Shown: positions 22,613 to 35,318 of the stretch, one piece after another
Numbering within the stretch: position 1 is the first letter of the stretch
Layout of the letters: each line of letters opens with the position of its first letter
DNA from: Trileptium ribeirensis
Lineage: Eukaryota; Nematoda; Enoplea; Enoplida; Thoracostomopsidae
Direction of reading: 5' to 3'
Assembly (NCBI GenBank): GCA_030248225.1
Contig: JASANE010020113.1
Span: forward strand, 52,235-116,234
Length of the DNA: 64,000 bases
Program-made: the position numbers and the translations under genes
The notes under the pieces: model-generated
What the model was told of the DNA's origin: nothing
What the model saw: only the letters and a program-made list of their open reading frames with translations
The model's database searches: none

Positions 22613-24357
22613 AGGTCTATGGATTGTACTATACATAGACGTGCATTGGCGCGTTGAGGGTATGGGTTACGCTCCTCAGGCAAAGACTCCAAGCCACATT
22701 TACCCCTTGAAGGCTTTGCATCTCCGTCCATCTGGCGACCCGAAAAAATATTGGGAAACTAGACATTTGAGAAAAATTAGGTATATAAATTATCACAAAT
22801 TGGCAAAAATTATTGTAAAATTTAGCGAAACGTGAAAAATTATGAATTCTTAAAATTCCCTCACCCCTCGCCCTAAACGTCTGCCACCCTAGCTAGGACA
22901 ACGCACCTCGCGCAGTTATGATTTAATACATCGTTATATATTGTGGGTACATTATTTATTGCTTTGTATGAGTCGCATACGAAACAAATATCAAAACTCT
23001 TTAAATTTCCAGGCAACGATTGTTCCAGGTGGAACTTTCGCGGTGGGGAGGCAACCCATAAGGAGCCGATGGGGGCGCATTAACCCCACCATAGCAGCCG
23101 AACCTCAGACTCATTTCACCATAATATATTTTAATTTCTTTAATTAGCAGCCCATGCCCGCCGCATTATACTATATCACAACAATATGTGTGAGTCCACT
23201 TTAGGTGCGTACACCAGGGCTCTTCTTTTGCCAAAATCACGAGTTGATTCAAGGAGAAATTCGCGTTCACATTTTTGCCATTGGTATTCTCATTTTTGCG
23301 AAAGCCAACATGGGGTCTACGCAGAGCTGTGCGTACGGGTACCCGCATCCGGCCCGAGTATGGGCTCAAATGTCGAGCCCGCGGGTACCCGTAGGTTTCG
23401 GAAAGTAATCGCAAAATATTAAGCACAACGCCGAGTACAGAGCAATGTTCCACTTGCAAGAATAACCACCCAAGGTGTTAAATATTTTGTTTTACGACCA
23501 GAAATGGAGGGTGGGTCAGTGGCTTGTTCATGGGTCATGTGGTCGCCATGCTTGGTGAGTCTCACGGTGAGTCCTGGGTCACGTTGTTAACATAAGGTCC
23601 AACAGCGTGCTACTCAGAAAGCCAAATGTTACATTGTTCAATATATAGATGGTGAAATGAATTTTAGACTGATCACAGTAGACTTAGTGTTGTGTTGTCG
23701 AACGATCGTATTCAGTAGTGCATACTTGAAAACGACGACACCTGGCTAATTAGTATCCTCTACCGTATACACAAGTTTTTATAGCATTTGTGTTATATAT
23801 TGTATATTTCTAAGTTACGCATAAATTAAGTTTATATTGGTTTTGTACTGTTATTCAAGTATAACGGTATTATGCGGGTAACGTACGTTAAAATCATAAA
23901 TGCCGGCGGGCCGCCATTCCAAGGTGGTAACTTTATTTTTATTGATGGGAGGGTGGGCGCGATCAACGCAAAGAAATCCCATTTTGGCATTCTGACATGC
24001 CATTTTTCATAATCGAGCCACAGAGCTACCCGACTGATGTGCCCACATGCTGGGCCCGGGGCGGGCAGCCTCCCTGAATGCCGGCGAGCTTCAATTTTGG
24101 TGGTTGGTTAGGCGGTAGGGAGGTGGGCTGCGAAAGCGGACCACGTACTTGTCGTACAACTTGGGCAACGATAGATCGCTGGCGAAGAACCCGCTATCAA
24201 AAAGTGAAGAAGATTCGACTGGCTTTAAAACGCAAAGCGATAAATATGTTGAGCCATTACGGAATCAATTGTAAAAAACCCGAGTTTAAGACTGTTTACC
24301 AATATACAGAATACTACACCAAAAGGGAAATCTTAACCTAAAGGGCGATCGGACAAT
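22613..24357. other. Non-coding stretch
   Basis: GGGTACCCG motifs at 23337-23395 and short frames (98 residues at most; an 87-codon plus-strand frame at 24078) show no recognisable domain. Confidence 0.4.
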
Positions 24358-24456
24358 GGTGGAGCGTGATCCCGACATCAGTTGGTGCATAATTCATTGT
24401 CGCTTAAAATAAAACGGTACTGTTTTTGTAATGTATTGGTATGATCACGCTCCACC
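24358..24456. repeat. Perfect 14-bp inverted repeat
   Basis: GGTGGAGCGTGATC at 24358-24371 is matched by GATCACGCTCCACC at 24443-24456 with a 71-bp spacer. It could form a hairpin or mark the ends of a tiny element. Confidence 0.85.
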
Positions 24457-25890
24457 AGCCCGAGGCGCGCGGGGTGATTCTCGCACCAGGCTGGAATACT
24501 TTTATTGGTATCCGGTGGACCCCACAATGCCGGATTGTGCAAATGTTATTGCTATGATAAAATATAATGATGCTGTGTAAAAGAAAGGGATGCGCACTCG
24601 GGTAAGCCAGGGACAATGGCTAGAACCTTCACGCTCATTTGTGTAATCCAGCGTTTTCGGTGCCCTAAGGCCGATCCCGTTGCGCATGCCAACAGTGTTA
24701 TAACACTCAATTATGTTATATTATGCAGTATATAATGCGTGTCAGGGCAGGTAGGGGCATTTAACAGAACTCTTTTAAAATAGTTTCGGGACCTGTTATA
24801 GCACGGTAGAACTCAGGAAGACATGTCCTGACATGCAGAAGTAGGAATATGAAATCATGATGAGTTGTAGTAATGATGGGGTAGTACTCAAAGAAAATTG
24901 GAACTGAAGGGGTGAAAGCAAATCGACCTCACCCGGACAGGAACATCATTGAATTCGGAGATGGAGAAGCCCTAGCTTCGGAATCAAAGAATTCTCACTA
25001 GACCGCACTACGGTGAAAAAGCCGGGCACCCGTTTATTTTTTTCTCTGTAAACAAGACATCGTTATCTCAACGTAAACCGATATGGACGTGTGAGGGATC
25101 ATATGAAAGCTATAATATTCTAGATATGCCTTTTAGAGGTTTTGTTCCGATTCGACACACCCACGTACCACCACAGGGGGTCAAATGGGAGTACCCAGGG
25201 GTACATCGCTAAAATGGGCCAATTTTTGGGTTATTTTTCTCATAACTCGGCAATCCTTGAGCCGATTTGAATCATTTGATATCGAAATATGTGTCCTAGG
25301 AAGCTTTATTTATTGGTTTATAAATTTGTTTTGGTGAACTCCCTATGGGGCATGGGGACTAGCAAATGGACAAATTCCCCAAATTTTGTCGAGGTGTAGC
25401 TATGTAACTACTCAAGCGTTTCGAACGAAATTTCGTGTGTGGCTAGAGCTACTGCGGGGCTACCTACAGTGTCAACAGATTTGATGTAGATCCCTGGGTC
25501 AATTAGTACCTGAAGCCAAAGTTGGGCCCGACGCCATATATAGTCATCCGTGACATTACCACTAGCTAATGCGAGGAAACCAGTGAGTTCCCTTGCGGGT
25601 TTTGAAACGTTCGGCTTGTAATCCTCTTGTCTGTTAACCGAATCTAGCTTACCCCTTTGGCTCTACGCTCGGCTGAAAGTGCTCCTCGAGTCACCCCCAG
25701 TTTCGGTTTAGTGGGTATAAGAAATTAAATAATACAGTGAATTCGGATCACCTAATTAGTTGAATAGTGCTTACGACTAGGTCTCCGAATTAGTGGGAAC
25801 AGTAAATTTTGACAAATTGCGTAATTGAGTATCTTCGGGGAGCTTCTGAAACCTATTAAGGGCTGACTCAGTTTTAGGGCAGACTCACAG
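24457..25890. other. Non-coding flank of the gag-like frame
   Basis: No gene was seen. If the downstream frame is an LTR element, part of this would be its 5' LTR, but no second LTR copy was found in the window. Confidence 0.35.
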
Positions 25891-26103
25891 CTGTAATTAG
25901 TGGTGGCGATCAGGCGCAGCGAAAAGTTCACACAAACAGACGCGATTCAAGGAGCAGGTACAAGAGTATTATAATAAATCTGAAGCTTGCCTGACAGTAG
26001 AAATTTCGCTGCCAAAGTAAACACTATAGCTCGAATTATATATATTTACCGTCTGTGCCTGGGCCAGAACAAATAAGGATCATCAATACTTCAGAATTAA
26101 AAT

Positions 26104-26909
26104 ATGTCTGTACCAGCGAGCGCAAATAGAACGCCGATGACCCGTGTGTCAGGTGTGGGTAATATAGGAAGTGGCATAACCACTACGGCTGGTAGTACCA
26201 ATGGACCGGGTCCCATCGTAGCTGGAGGTTCGCTGGTAGCAATCCTACAGCAATTGCCAGAAACAGACGTTTGTTACAATAAGGAATTTATGTACTCTTC
26301 ATCGCAGGGGGACGAAAACGCATTAATCACGCTACGCATGCGAGTAAAGGGTGACCGAGCGGCGGTCGCCATGTACGGTCTAGACCTCCAAAACCAAATA
26401 GACAAGGATGCGTTACTACAAAAGTTTCTGCGACATGGACTACGAACAGAATTAAAATCTGGCGCAATAGGGAACATCGCCCAGACTTTTAAACACATGA
26501 TGTATAAACTTAAGAATAAGGAGGACGCTCTTCTAGCATAGCAAAAAGAAGTAGTCTGAGTACCGGTTCGTAAAACTAGCCGGTCTAAAACTGTAAACAA
26601 CATGTCTCAAGGAAATGAAAATCACCAACTAGTAGATCAAATACGTGTGGAACTAGATGAGAATAAACATGCTATAGCGTGTAGCGATGCTACTATCACT
26701 CGGCTTATCGATCTGCTAGAAAAGCGCACTGAGCAACACCAATTAAATGCAATGGTGGTGCAGCTGGGATCCCTTAGGGCTAGAGCTGGTCTTAGTACAA
26801 ATAACTTGCGGGCCGCGTTACCCTAAGAAACATGTAATGAACCCGCGGTACGGGCCTAGTGGCGGTGGACAGTCCTTTGATCTGCGCGGGTACCCGCGTG
26901 CTCAATAAT
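26104..26909 (+). pseudogene. Gag-like reading frame with stops, LTR-element relic
   Basis: One frame runs from the ATG at 26104 to 26826, interrupted by TAG at 26539-26541 and TGA at 26557-26559. After 26826 a shifted frame continues with RYGPSGGGQSF and a short RGYPRAQ tail to a stop at about 26909. A low-complexity Gly/Thr/Ser start is followed by a charged helical block (DALLQKFLRHGLRTELK) that resembles the capsid-end motif of gag proteins. A coiled segment and a Gly/Arg end follow. A TGGTGGCGATC about 200 bp upstream (25900) could be a primer-binding site. Ty3-like gag is my best guess; a domesticated or unknown protein is also possible. Confidence 0.45.
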
Positions 26910-26939
26910 TTCTCCACGCGCACACTTTTGGGTCTGCGA

Positions 26940-27245
26940 TGTACAATTGGAATTAGCGTTCGCGCACATTTATCAATTTCAGATTTGCAATATTTGTCCG
27001 CGTTCATCAAATGACGTTCTGAATCAGACAGCAATGTTCGCGGTCAATTTATGTATGATAATATACGGGAAAAACGCGATTTATAATTGCGCTTTCACTT
27101 GTACATGGTCAGAAAATGCGATGCTAAATCGCAAAAGTGGCCGCGAACATCGTCTACGTGCTGCTGCATCAATCACAAGTCGTGTACGCGTACATAAGGG
27201 AAATCGTGATTTGTTCGCGTTCATCGCTTTTACGGTCGTGAACTG
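26940..27245. repeat. CGCGAA/TTCGCG-rich repeat, copy 1
   Basis: Motifs GCGTTCGCGCAC, TTCGCGG, CGCGAACATCG and TTGTTCGCGTTC recur within 300 bp. Related patches lie at 31.54-31.93 and 62.15-62.23 kb. No coding sense. Confidence 0.5.
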
Positions 27246-28040
27246 ACTTGACAAAAGAGCAACCCAAGCGTAAGCACATAAAGTGTGCTCACGCATAGGA
27301 ATATGAAGCAATTTCCAATCCAGAGGCATTCCTGTTGCCAAACACGTGCATAACGGCAAAATTTCAATTTCGTACCGGAACACATATGGCATTTCAAGAC
27401 GCTGGCCTATTACCAAATCATTGGTAAGATCCACCCAAATTTGTTAAATTGTCCAATTTTGTGGTGAAAGCTGACACTGTAAAGCGACATGGCTTAAAAA
27501 CGCTGATCCACATGACATATCAGAGCACGCAATGAAGTATCAACCTTGGTGCTTAAAATTGTAGCAATACGAACAACCTCTAGACTGTGAACCACATGTG
27601 AACATGCAGCGTAGGTTACAAAAACGATTCGCCAGTAAGGAGAAAGCTACCGCAGAAATATCTGCTGCTCGGCTCCTCAAGGAACCTCGCAAAGAGAGCG
27701 AACAACGCGCGCGCAAATGCCAAACTTGATTAGTGCTTAGCGCCGCAACGACTACTGTTACAATCGTCGAGAAATAGAAATGTCATACTTAGTAAAGCGA
27801 AGGTATAAAATCTCAGAAATAAATTAAGGCATCCGGTAAAATACTTTATGAAGAAAAGCAGGTCCTGCAGTCGCCTATACTAAGCCTAAAGCTAATCTTA
27901 CTATGGACATTGGAGATTGCCGCTCTAGTGGCGACATCACTGCAGGCCACAACAATCCCTGTACACTAGAAACTCTATCGAGACTGCGGAACGCAGTGAA
28001 CCATAGGTACACCTACGTCTTTTACGGGCAGAATCAGCTC
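27246..28040. other. Non-coding stretch
   Basis: Frames under 120 residues without motif. Nothing further recognised. Confidence 0.4.
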
Positions 28041-28985
28041 TCAACAGCATACGTGGATATTACACAATACCGGTATGTTAGAACAAAACTAACACCGCGA
28101 ATAAGTTTCCCATGCCAGAAAAACCAGTGGAAACTATCAGCCTCTCAGGACTTCACAATCAATTTAGGGACGAGGAACCATTGGGGCAATACCCCCGTAC
28201 CTCAACCCCCATAACTCCAGAGCCTTAATCGAAAAACAAAAAATGCGCATCGGAAATTATCATTTTCATAGAAAAAAGTTAGAAAGTAAAGATAAAAATA
28301 ACCTTGTTTCCGTGAAGGGTACTAAAATGGATTAAAAGGCAACATCTTGACCTTGACGCCGAGCCATCGCGGCGCCACACCTTCCTACCTACATGCCACA
28401 CAGCAAAACTCACACCGGCAATGACTTTTCCAATAGCTGAAACCCCCCCTCCCCCAAGAGAAAATTTTCAGCCGCCCAGGACGTCAGAACAAATTTTGGA
28501 CCGAGGAATCATTGGGGAATACCTCAACCCCCATAATCATAAAACCAAAGCCGTAATCGAAAAATCAAAAAGAGACATCGGTATATACCATTTTACTATG
28601 AAATAAAACCAGAGAAAAAATCGAAAGTCAAAACAAAAATAACCTTTCTTCCGTGAAGGGCCCTAAAACCCCCAGTTTGACCTCTGACACCAAACCATGC
28701 AGCGTCACACCCCATACCTGCAAAACTAGCATCGGCAATGAGCTTCATAACACCAACACGTCAGAAATTTTTTTCTAATTTTGGGTTGAGGAACCATACT
28801 CCAGTACCTCAAACCCTGTAGGTCACCAACCGGAGCCTTAATCGAAAAAAATTGCCACAGCATTCATCATTTAATCATAAAATAAAACTAACCAGTGAAA
28901 AAAATTCGAAAGTTAAGATAAAAATAACCTTCTAATGTAAAGGGCACTAAAATGGGGCAAAAGAACCGACATTTTGACCCCTGAC
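28041..28985. repeat. Three diverged tandem copies, period about 280-340 bp
   Basis: Each copy has, in order, ACCGGCAATGA-like, CAGGACnTC, GGACCGAGGAACCATTGGGG-like, CCTCAACCCCCATAA, AATCGAAAAA, AAAAATAACCTT and CGTGAAGGGC blocks. The CGTGAAGGG anchor lies at 28311, 28652 and (as TGTAAAGGG) 28935. Clearly diverged, so it is an old satellite-like array. Confidence 0.8.
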
Positions 28986-30439
28986 CCGGGAAACAGATCC
29001 CAAATTAAAAACGCTCGGCCATGCACACTTTAAGTCGACAGTCGGTTCGAATGAACACAAGACTATAAAAATCGGTCAAGTCGTTCCTGAGTTATGGTCG
29101 ATCACACACAGACGGAATTTAAAAGCTTTCACCCCTGCAACACACAATCTCCACAACGTTCTGATAAGCAGCTGTTAAGGATATAACGTTACGACCGTCA
29201 GCTTGACTTATATCGTACCATAAGTAAATGCTAATTAATCTACAATGAAGCTAGTTTAACAATGACAATTACTGCTACAACACCATCGAGACCGAAATAA
29301 GTTTATTCAACAAATAATTCAGTAACAAAAATGTAGTTATATGTAATAGTCTATCTCATCGTACGTGGACCACATAACCGTACGAACTGTAATGATGAAA
29401 GCCACAACTAAAAATTTTTGCATGCCATAACAAATATATATTTCGAAGAAACAGACGAACGAAACCGGACAATAAAAAATCAGCGCTTCCAAACTTTGAT
29501 TTTAGCAAAAGATTCACAGCACTGTTGCAATTTAATCAACTGCAACATTACTTTCCTTATATATTTGTTCATAAATAGAATATATAAATCTAATATTTAT
29601 TTCAAATAAAAAATTTGGAGATGATCCGTTAATTGACAGAAAGTCACCTAAATAAAATCAGTGCTCGATCTGCGCGATATGGAGTTTATTCACCGTTGTA
29701 CGAAATACACTTAACCGTTTCCCAATGCATTTCGATTTCGTATAAGTGCTTCTTCAGTATTCAGTATGTTCAAAAATCGATTTCTATTTTGTTTTGCACG
29801 GTGTGCTAATGCAAGTGCGGAATCCTACGCCTAGGCAGATTATAGCAAAGCTGTACTATATTTAGTCCTGGACACGGTCAGCTTTTAAGTCTAATATTTA
29901 AGCAAATTAGTTTAATAAAATTATATATACCTCTATATGTTATATGCTTGAATATGACAAGACGGTAGAAAATCCTTGAATGATGAGCATAGGCGATTAC
30001 ATACATAAGAATGTTTCAGTAGTAAGCTCAATGCACTTGCTATAGCAACACTCGATTTTGAAGTAATCTTACGTTTGTTACCTATGTGTGTTTATTTGGC
30101 TTGCTGGGTTATTTTAATGCAGGGGCGTTACTTATGGAACACCTTGTATGTATAACTCGAGCAATCATTTTTAGTGTATTGGCCTTTAGGCTGAGACGAA
30201 GCCACTTAGGATACTGAATTAGGCATATAGTTAATACTGCAGTGAAGATGTATTTACACGCACATTTAGACTCACGAATAATCCACCGTTTCAATCTTTT
30301 GTGGTTTTTAATCTGTAAATCAAATAACCCGTCGAAATTTCGGTTTTTTTTTTCGAAATTACGATCTTTGAGACTCACAAATTTTTAATTTTCAGTTTAT
30401 TTTTTCCACTAACGTATTTTTCTGAATTTAACTTTTGAT
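28986..30439. other. Non-coding stretch
   Basis: The stretch ATCGGTCAAGTCGTTCCTGA followed by ACACACAGACGGA near 29074 is of a kind often found in dispersed repeats. The remainder is AT-rich with short frames only. Confidence 0.4.
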
Positions 30440-30960
30440 GTTACACCTTGTTGAAACGGAGCGTGCGAAGCAAACAGGGTGGTGCTATATGGGAAAATAA
30501 AAAAAATTCGTCAGTTTAACTCATAATTCATCTTTGGGTGTCGGGATTACCACAAAATTTAAGTTTGAAAGAAAACGTAACGATGATTGTGGTCTTTAGA
30601 ACTCAACATCTCAGACCCCATCGTCCTGGTCAAAATGGCAAAAACTAGTTTTAATGGTCCTCTGCTAAATCTATAAACACGAGTACTACTATTTAACAAC
30701 TAGATCTCGCGAATCAGGCTTCCGGAATCAGCTTAACGAGATGTACAACTTTTTGCAACATTACATTTGAGAGACTACTCCTTAGCCAGCTTTAGCATCG
30801 TCGAACTTGATTTTCCCAATGCAGTCTGTTGCCTAGTTACGTATATACAGCTTCCAGGGTGTCAAAATTGAGTTATATATATGTTCTTCAGCTCATTGAA
30901 TACGATGACTGGTTTACATACACTCCAGCACGAATATTTCATACGTTGTGAGTGGTTCTT
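30440..30960. repeat. Dispersed repeat, copy 2
   Basis: Shares ordered blocks with 18420-18790 (AACGGAGCG, GGCAAAAACTAGTTTT, ATCTCGCGA, AACGAGATGTACAAC). More diverged and without the 3' subunit seen in the other copies. Confidence 0.6.
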
Positions 30961-31539
30961 ACCACCGATCGGAATTCAAACCCAATTTCCCAGTTGGTTG
31001 GTTTATAATTACATTGCTTTGAGGACTATGTCGTAGTTCGCAAATATTTAACCATGTATGCTGATAATTCAGGATTAGATAAATTTTTTGAAATACACAG
31101 TGGTGTTGTATCTAAATAATTAGGTATTATAAATTCAAATAAGAAACTTCAGATGCTACAAACTTTTCGCACAAAATAATTATTTAGCCCCGGCTGTATG
31201 GACTATACTTGCAAGCTTATAACTTTTATACAATCAGGCATCTCTGCCAGCTCTTTAACACCCCAGCTAAATCTCCAATTTAGAATTTGTATTAACTACG
31301 AATTGAAATACAGACTACTAAAAATAATGTATATTGTACGGGTACATATCTCATCAAAACAACAATGTCTGTTCTTTATATACAATTTAGCATTCAATCA
31401 CACAATATTCACTTACAATGTCAAAACATACGTTTAGCATTAATTTTATACGAAATATCTTACTGTGTAATGCGTGAGTAAACCTAAGGTGATCCCGCCA
31501 ACCATCCTATTCTGTCATTACCGATATCGAATCGCTAAC

Positions 31540-31930
31540 CCTTGTTACGGAAAACAGGCTTAATTTTATTCGGTTTTTCGCTAACAAAAAATTTGCGAAA
31601 TCTAATTCAAGTCCCAGAAATTAGACCTTGTGTTCGAACAGAATTTTGGCGATTTCAGTTTGCAGAAATTCTGTTCCCTAATGCATTATCATTTAAATTT
31701 GGATTATACAGTGTTCGCGAACAAATTTAATGCAAAAGTGACGTCACAATCAAATAAACAAATTTTTGTTCTCAAACATTTGGGTAATTTTACGGCAATT
31801 TGCGCGAACACCAAATGGTTAGATTTCAATCGCGAGCACTGTCTTCGCGAACAGTTTTGCGTAGAATTTCAATTGAACAAAAAGCGTTCTGTAACAAATT
31901 TTATGCAAAAATACAAAATAGGATGGTAGC
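31540..31930. repeat. CGCGAA/TTCGCG-rich repeat, copy 2
   Basis: GTTCGCGAACAAATTT, TGCGCGAACACC and CTTCGCGAACAG recur at 80-100 bp spacing. Similar in motif to 26.94 and 62.15 kb. Confidence 0.5.
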
Positions 31931-33154
31931 TGGGGTCATTTTAAGTTTACTCGGGCGTAATGCTATAACTTTTTATGGTTTTCTTACAGTTAGGTGTTTC
32001 GTATTATGCTTTACACATAACAGTGGTACCGTGACTGGAAAATTATGAAATTTCATTCAATTTCTACGTATATATTTGCTATGCGACATACATCAATATT
32101 ATTTAGAAATGTTTCATATTACTTACAATACACGTATAATTGTTTATAGTCTATGGCAGCAGAACACAACAAGATTATAAATTATACTCCCAATGCCGTA
32201 ACCCTTTTATCGCAAGAACTACGATTCACCCCAGATTTCACAATTATTATTAATGAATAATTAATAAAACTCTTTTTTCTACCAAACAGTTTACATGCGA
32301 GTAACGAAAGTACAAAACTTCTAAGTGTACTTCTTGCTACTATTGTACACGTATGTATATACTTCTTATATAAGCTCATGGGCAAAAGGAATTGTACAAT
32401 TGACGAAAGCAGGCACAAGCAATTGCATTCATCCCGTTCCAGACAAAAGTTGATTGTCTGCGTCCAGTTGCATCTGTCCGCATCCGGTCGAAATAATATA
32501 TTTGACCATTGTTACATCCGTTCGCATGTTCGTCCGTCCTCGTCTGAACTTTCTTTTGTCCGACTGTACATCTCTATTTGAACTTCTTTTTGTTCTAGCG
32601 ATTACACTATGTACATACATACATAGTATAGTTTGTACAGTACTGACCGAAAAGAATTGTCGCATTTCGAACGAACGAGTATTGTAGGGAAATCGAACTA
32701 AACATACCGTTGGACTTCTGATGAGTATGTATGCAGTGAATAAACTGTTGAGGCTTGCATGATTTATGCTAAAAATCCCATGTTATTAGAGACCACGGTT
32801 AAACATGAGATTTTCAAAAACGTAATTTATGCATACACGATGCCAAAATTCACACACAGATATCAATAGATTAATGTTATAATGCAGTGTCGATATATCT
32901 ATCACCAAAAGAACGGAAAATGAAATAAAAACACAAAAATATACCGAGAAAATAATGAGTGTCCATCATACTGTAATAGAGTTATATTGAGATGTATGGA
33001 AACAAGGATGTATTATTTTATGTAATAATATAGTGACAGTCTGTAGAGTCTGACACCATAGTGAGTTATAGCGTCGGATCTGTGGAATATATTTTGTCAT
33101 AATTTCGCACTTTTATGCTGTTGCAGTAATAAATAACTAGTGCTGAAACCGAAA
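31931..33154. other. 3' flank of CK2 alpha, no other gene seen
   Basis: Downstream of the CK2 alpha stop on the minus strand. It should contain the 3' UTR, but I could not place a poly(A) signal with confidence. Confidence 0.4.
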
Positions 33155-33237
33155 TCACACGCTTGGAATTGCAGGAACATGTTGCGGAGACCCCATTGGC
33201 TGTTGTTGCAAGACTGGCGAATTTATATTACCATTAC
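33155..33237 (-). CDS. CSNK2A: CK2 alpha, last coding exon
   Basis: Begins after TTTTAG (phase 1 completed by GT to a Gly codon) and ends at TGA 33155-33157. It encodes a 26-residue Gln/Pro/Ser tail (SPVLQQQPMGSP...), comparable in place and character to the variable CK2 alpha C-terminus. Confidence 0.82.
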
Positions 33238-33539
33238 CTAAAAGAAAACAAAACGCGACGATAAATTTATCAAAATTATAACGTATTACAATTGATTTAC
33301 ATTCAGTGAGTGAACCCATGGTTCACAGTTATAATGAATCAGAACGTGGTTGTCATTACAATGTAAATAAAAGCTACTGATCTATTGCAAGAAAAATCGT
33401 GAACAGTCTATGTCCATTTTTAAATGACGTCAATAACAAGCCTTGCAGTTGATGCTAAACGGCAACCAACTTACTATTAAACATGATGTTGCACAGTACG
33501 GGGCAAAAGGCAGAATTCATTAAATAAAAAATCGAAGAT

Positions 33540-34045
33540 CAGCTGCCTTAATATCAAGTTTCGATCGGCACACATTTATATGCAACGAATAAGGTTCAAA
33601 AAAGCCTCACCGAAAACCTTCCGGAATATTCTTAATTAAAACTGCACTGAAATATAGGAATTACTACAATGTGTTGATAACCTTGCGGAGAGATTAGATT
33701 GTAACAAACTACTTTTTCTAAAGTGAAGATCATAATTCATATCTCTGATGAGCGAGTTGTGAACAAAATTTAATGATTTCAAAACAACCATTACAAAATA
33801 TATTAACGCCAAATTTATATACATTAATAGGCAACGAAGGAAGTTCAATTAGGCCAATGGAAAACCTTCAGGAATATCCTTAATTAAATCTTCACTGAAA
33901 AACAGAACTTACTACAATTTGTTGTCAACTTTGCAGAGAGATTACTTAGTAATAACCAATTTTTCTAAAGTGAATAGCATTATCTATACATCTGATGGGC
34001 AACTTGTGAACAAAATTTAAAAATTTCAAAACAAACTCTTAGAAG
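33540..34045. repeat. Two-copy tandem repeat, period 248 bp, in CK2 alpha intron
   Basis: GAAAACCTTCnGGAATATnCTTAATTAAA at 33612 recurs at 33860. Later blocks (TTTTTCTAAAGTGAA, TTGTGAACAAAATTTAA, TTTCAAAACAA) keep the same spacing. Diverged by many substitutions, so not recent. Confidence 0.85.
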
Positions 34046-34683
34046 TTCATGCCAAACTTCTGTGCGGCCACATAGTGAGAGCAAGAGTTAAATTAGTTAT
34101 ATTGTTGCCCGTATTGCAACTAAAAATTAAGATAATTCCTGAGATGTAACAACACATGTTCGTTTGTAGCGGGGTGTTTTGAAGGTTACAGTATTTTAGA
34201 AACATTATTTTAACTATATTTTATAACTTAATATAGGCTCACACTATTCTCAATGCACAATGTAGAATATATCAATATTATGTAAGAAGAGATGACGAAC
34301 AAAATGTGATCGAAACTCGGGAGATAGTTTGTCATTTTCTGGTCGGGAATCATTCGCCATTCGACGGCAAAATTTGCCAAATTCCTATTAGTCATGATGT
34401 TTCGATTGAAAACTTCAACAACAGTAAAGTTATTGCAACCCTGTCGGCGAAATTGATTATTTGAAAACAACAGCTTGTGTAAACATATTATACAGATAGG
34501 GCCAGAAACAAGTTTAAATTAACTAACGCTCTGAAATCGAAAGCGGACAATTTGACATAGATTAATTTGTTGACCTTATTTATGACAGCGACTATTGACA
34601 TTTGGTATTTCATAATACAACTCGACTGAGTAAGAGACATATAGTTTCATATGTATATCTTTAGATACTACGTAAATACTAAC

Positions 34684-34806
34684 CAGCACCAATAACAGCT
34701 CTAGGTGTAACCGGAGATGTGTGTCCAGACGGCCCGGCTCCAGCAGCGTCGCCACGGCACTCACGTTCTTCGCGTTCGCGTTCTCGTTCAGCTTCGACCA
34801 CCGGAT
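34684..34806 (-). CDS. CSNK2A: CK2 alpha exon, start of C-terminal tail
   Basis: Acceptor TTTTACAG and donor GTTAGT. The two starting bases complete the tyrosine left by the previous exon. The exon gives YPVV, then a highly charged Glu/Arg repeat, then a Gly/Ala/Pro stretch. The conserved kinase domain ends at its start. The Glu/Arg run is unlike the vertebrate tail and is probably lineage-specific. Confidence 0.85.
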
Positions 34807-35169
34807 CTGTAAAACAGAAAACCGAAATAAACTCACACCGAATGCTTTGAAATTGTATTTACAAATTATTGCACATACAAAAGATGCTCTTGACACGGAA
34901 AGAAATCGCGCTTAGCTGAGAGTGGTTACGTTTTGGTTATGCTACACACATCACCAACATTTCTGCACAATTCATCACTGAAGCCTGTTCCGATTTCTTG
35001 GTGTACGTTAAAAGGTTTGCAGCACTGAAAGAATTACAGTACGCGCCAGAAACGACTACCATGTTTCGAGCGAGCGATCCTCGAGTAGATATCGAGCGAA
35101 CAATTATTATTACCTGTTTCGCTATTATAAAAGGTTATTTCTGAAGGGTCATATTATACTGCCACTTAC

Positions 35170-35318
35170 AAAAATACGGATGATCCATTGCTTCTTTAGC
35201 TGTAATTCGATCTTGATGATCGTATCGAAGCAATTTGTCTAAAAAGTCCAGCGCTTCATTCGACACCAGATGCTGGTTTTCAGCGTGAACAAAACGTTCC
35301 CAACGTTTTCGCGAATGT
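35170..35318 (-). CDS. CSNK2A: CK2 alpha exon, kinase subdomain XI
   Basis: Encodes [19 protein letters not shown] and the block through [20 protein letters not shown] to HPYF, a near-identical match to animal CK2 alpha. Bounded by TTACAG and GTAAGT. Phase 2 in, phase 1 out, agreeing with both neighbours. Confidence 0.95.

Noticed and set aside
22435..22731. GC-rich reading frames as a protein gene
   Set aside because: They come from the CCGGC repeats, which stay open in several frames at once; no domain is present.
24078..24341. 87-residue plus-strand protein
   Set aside because: No recognisable domain, no splice context and no repeat support; left as non-coding.
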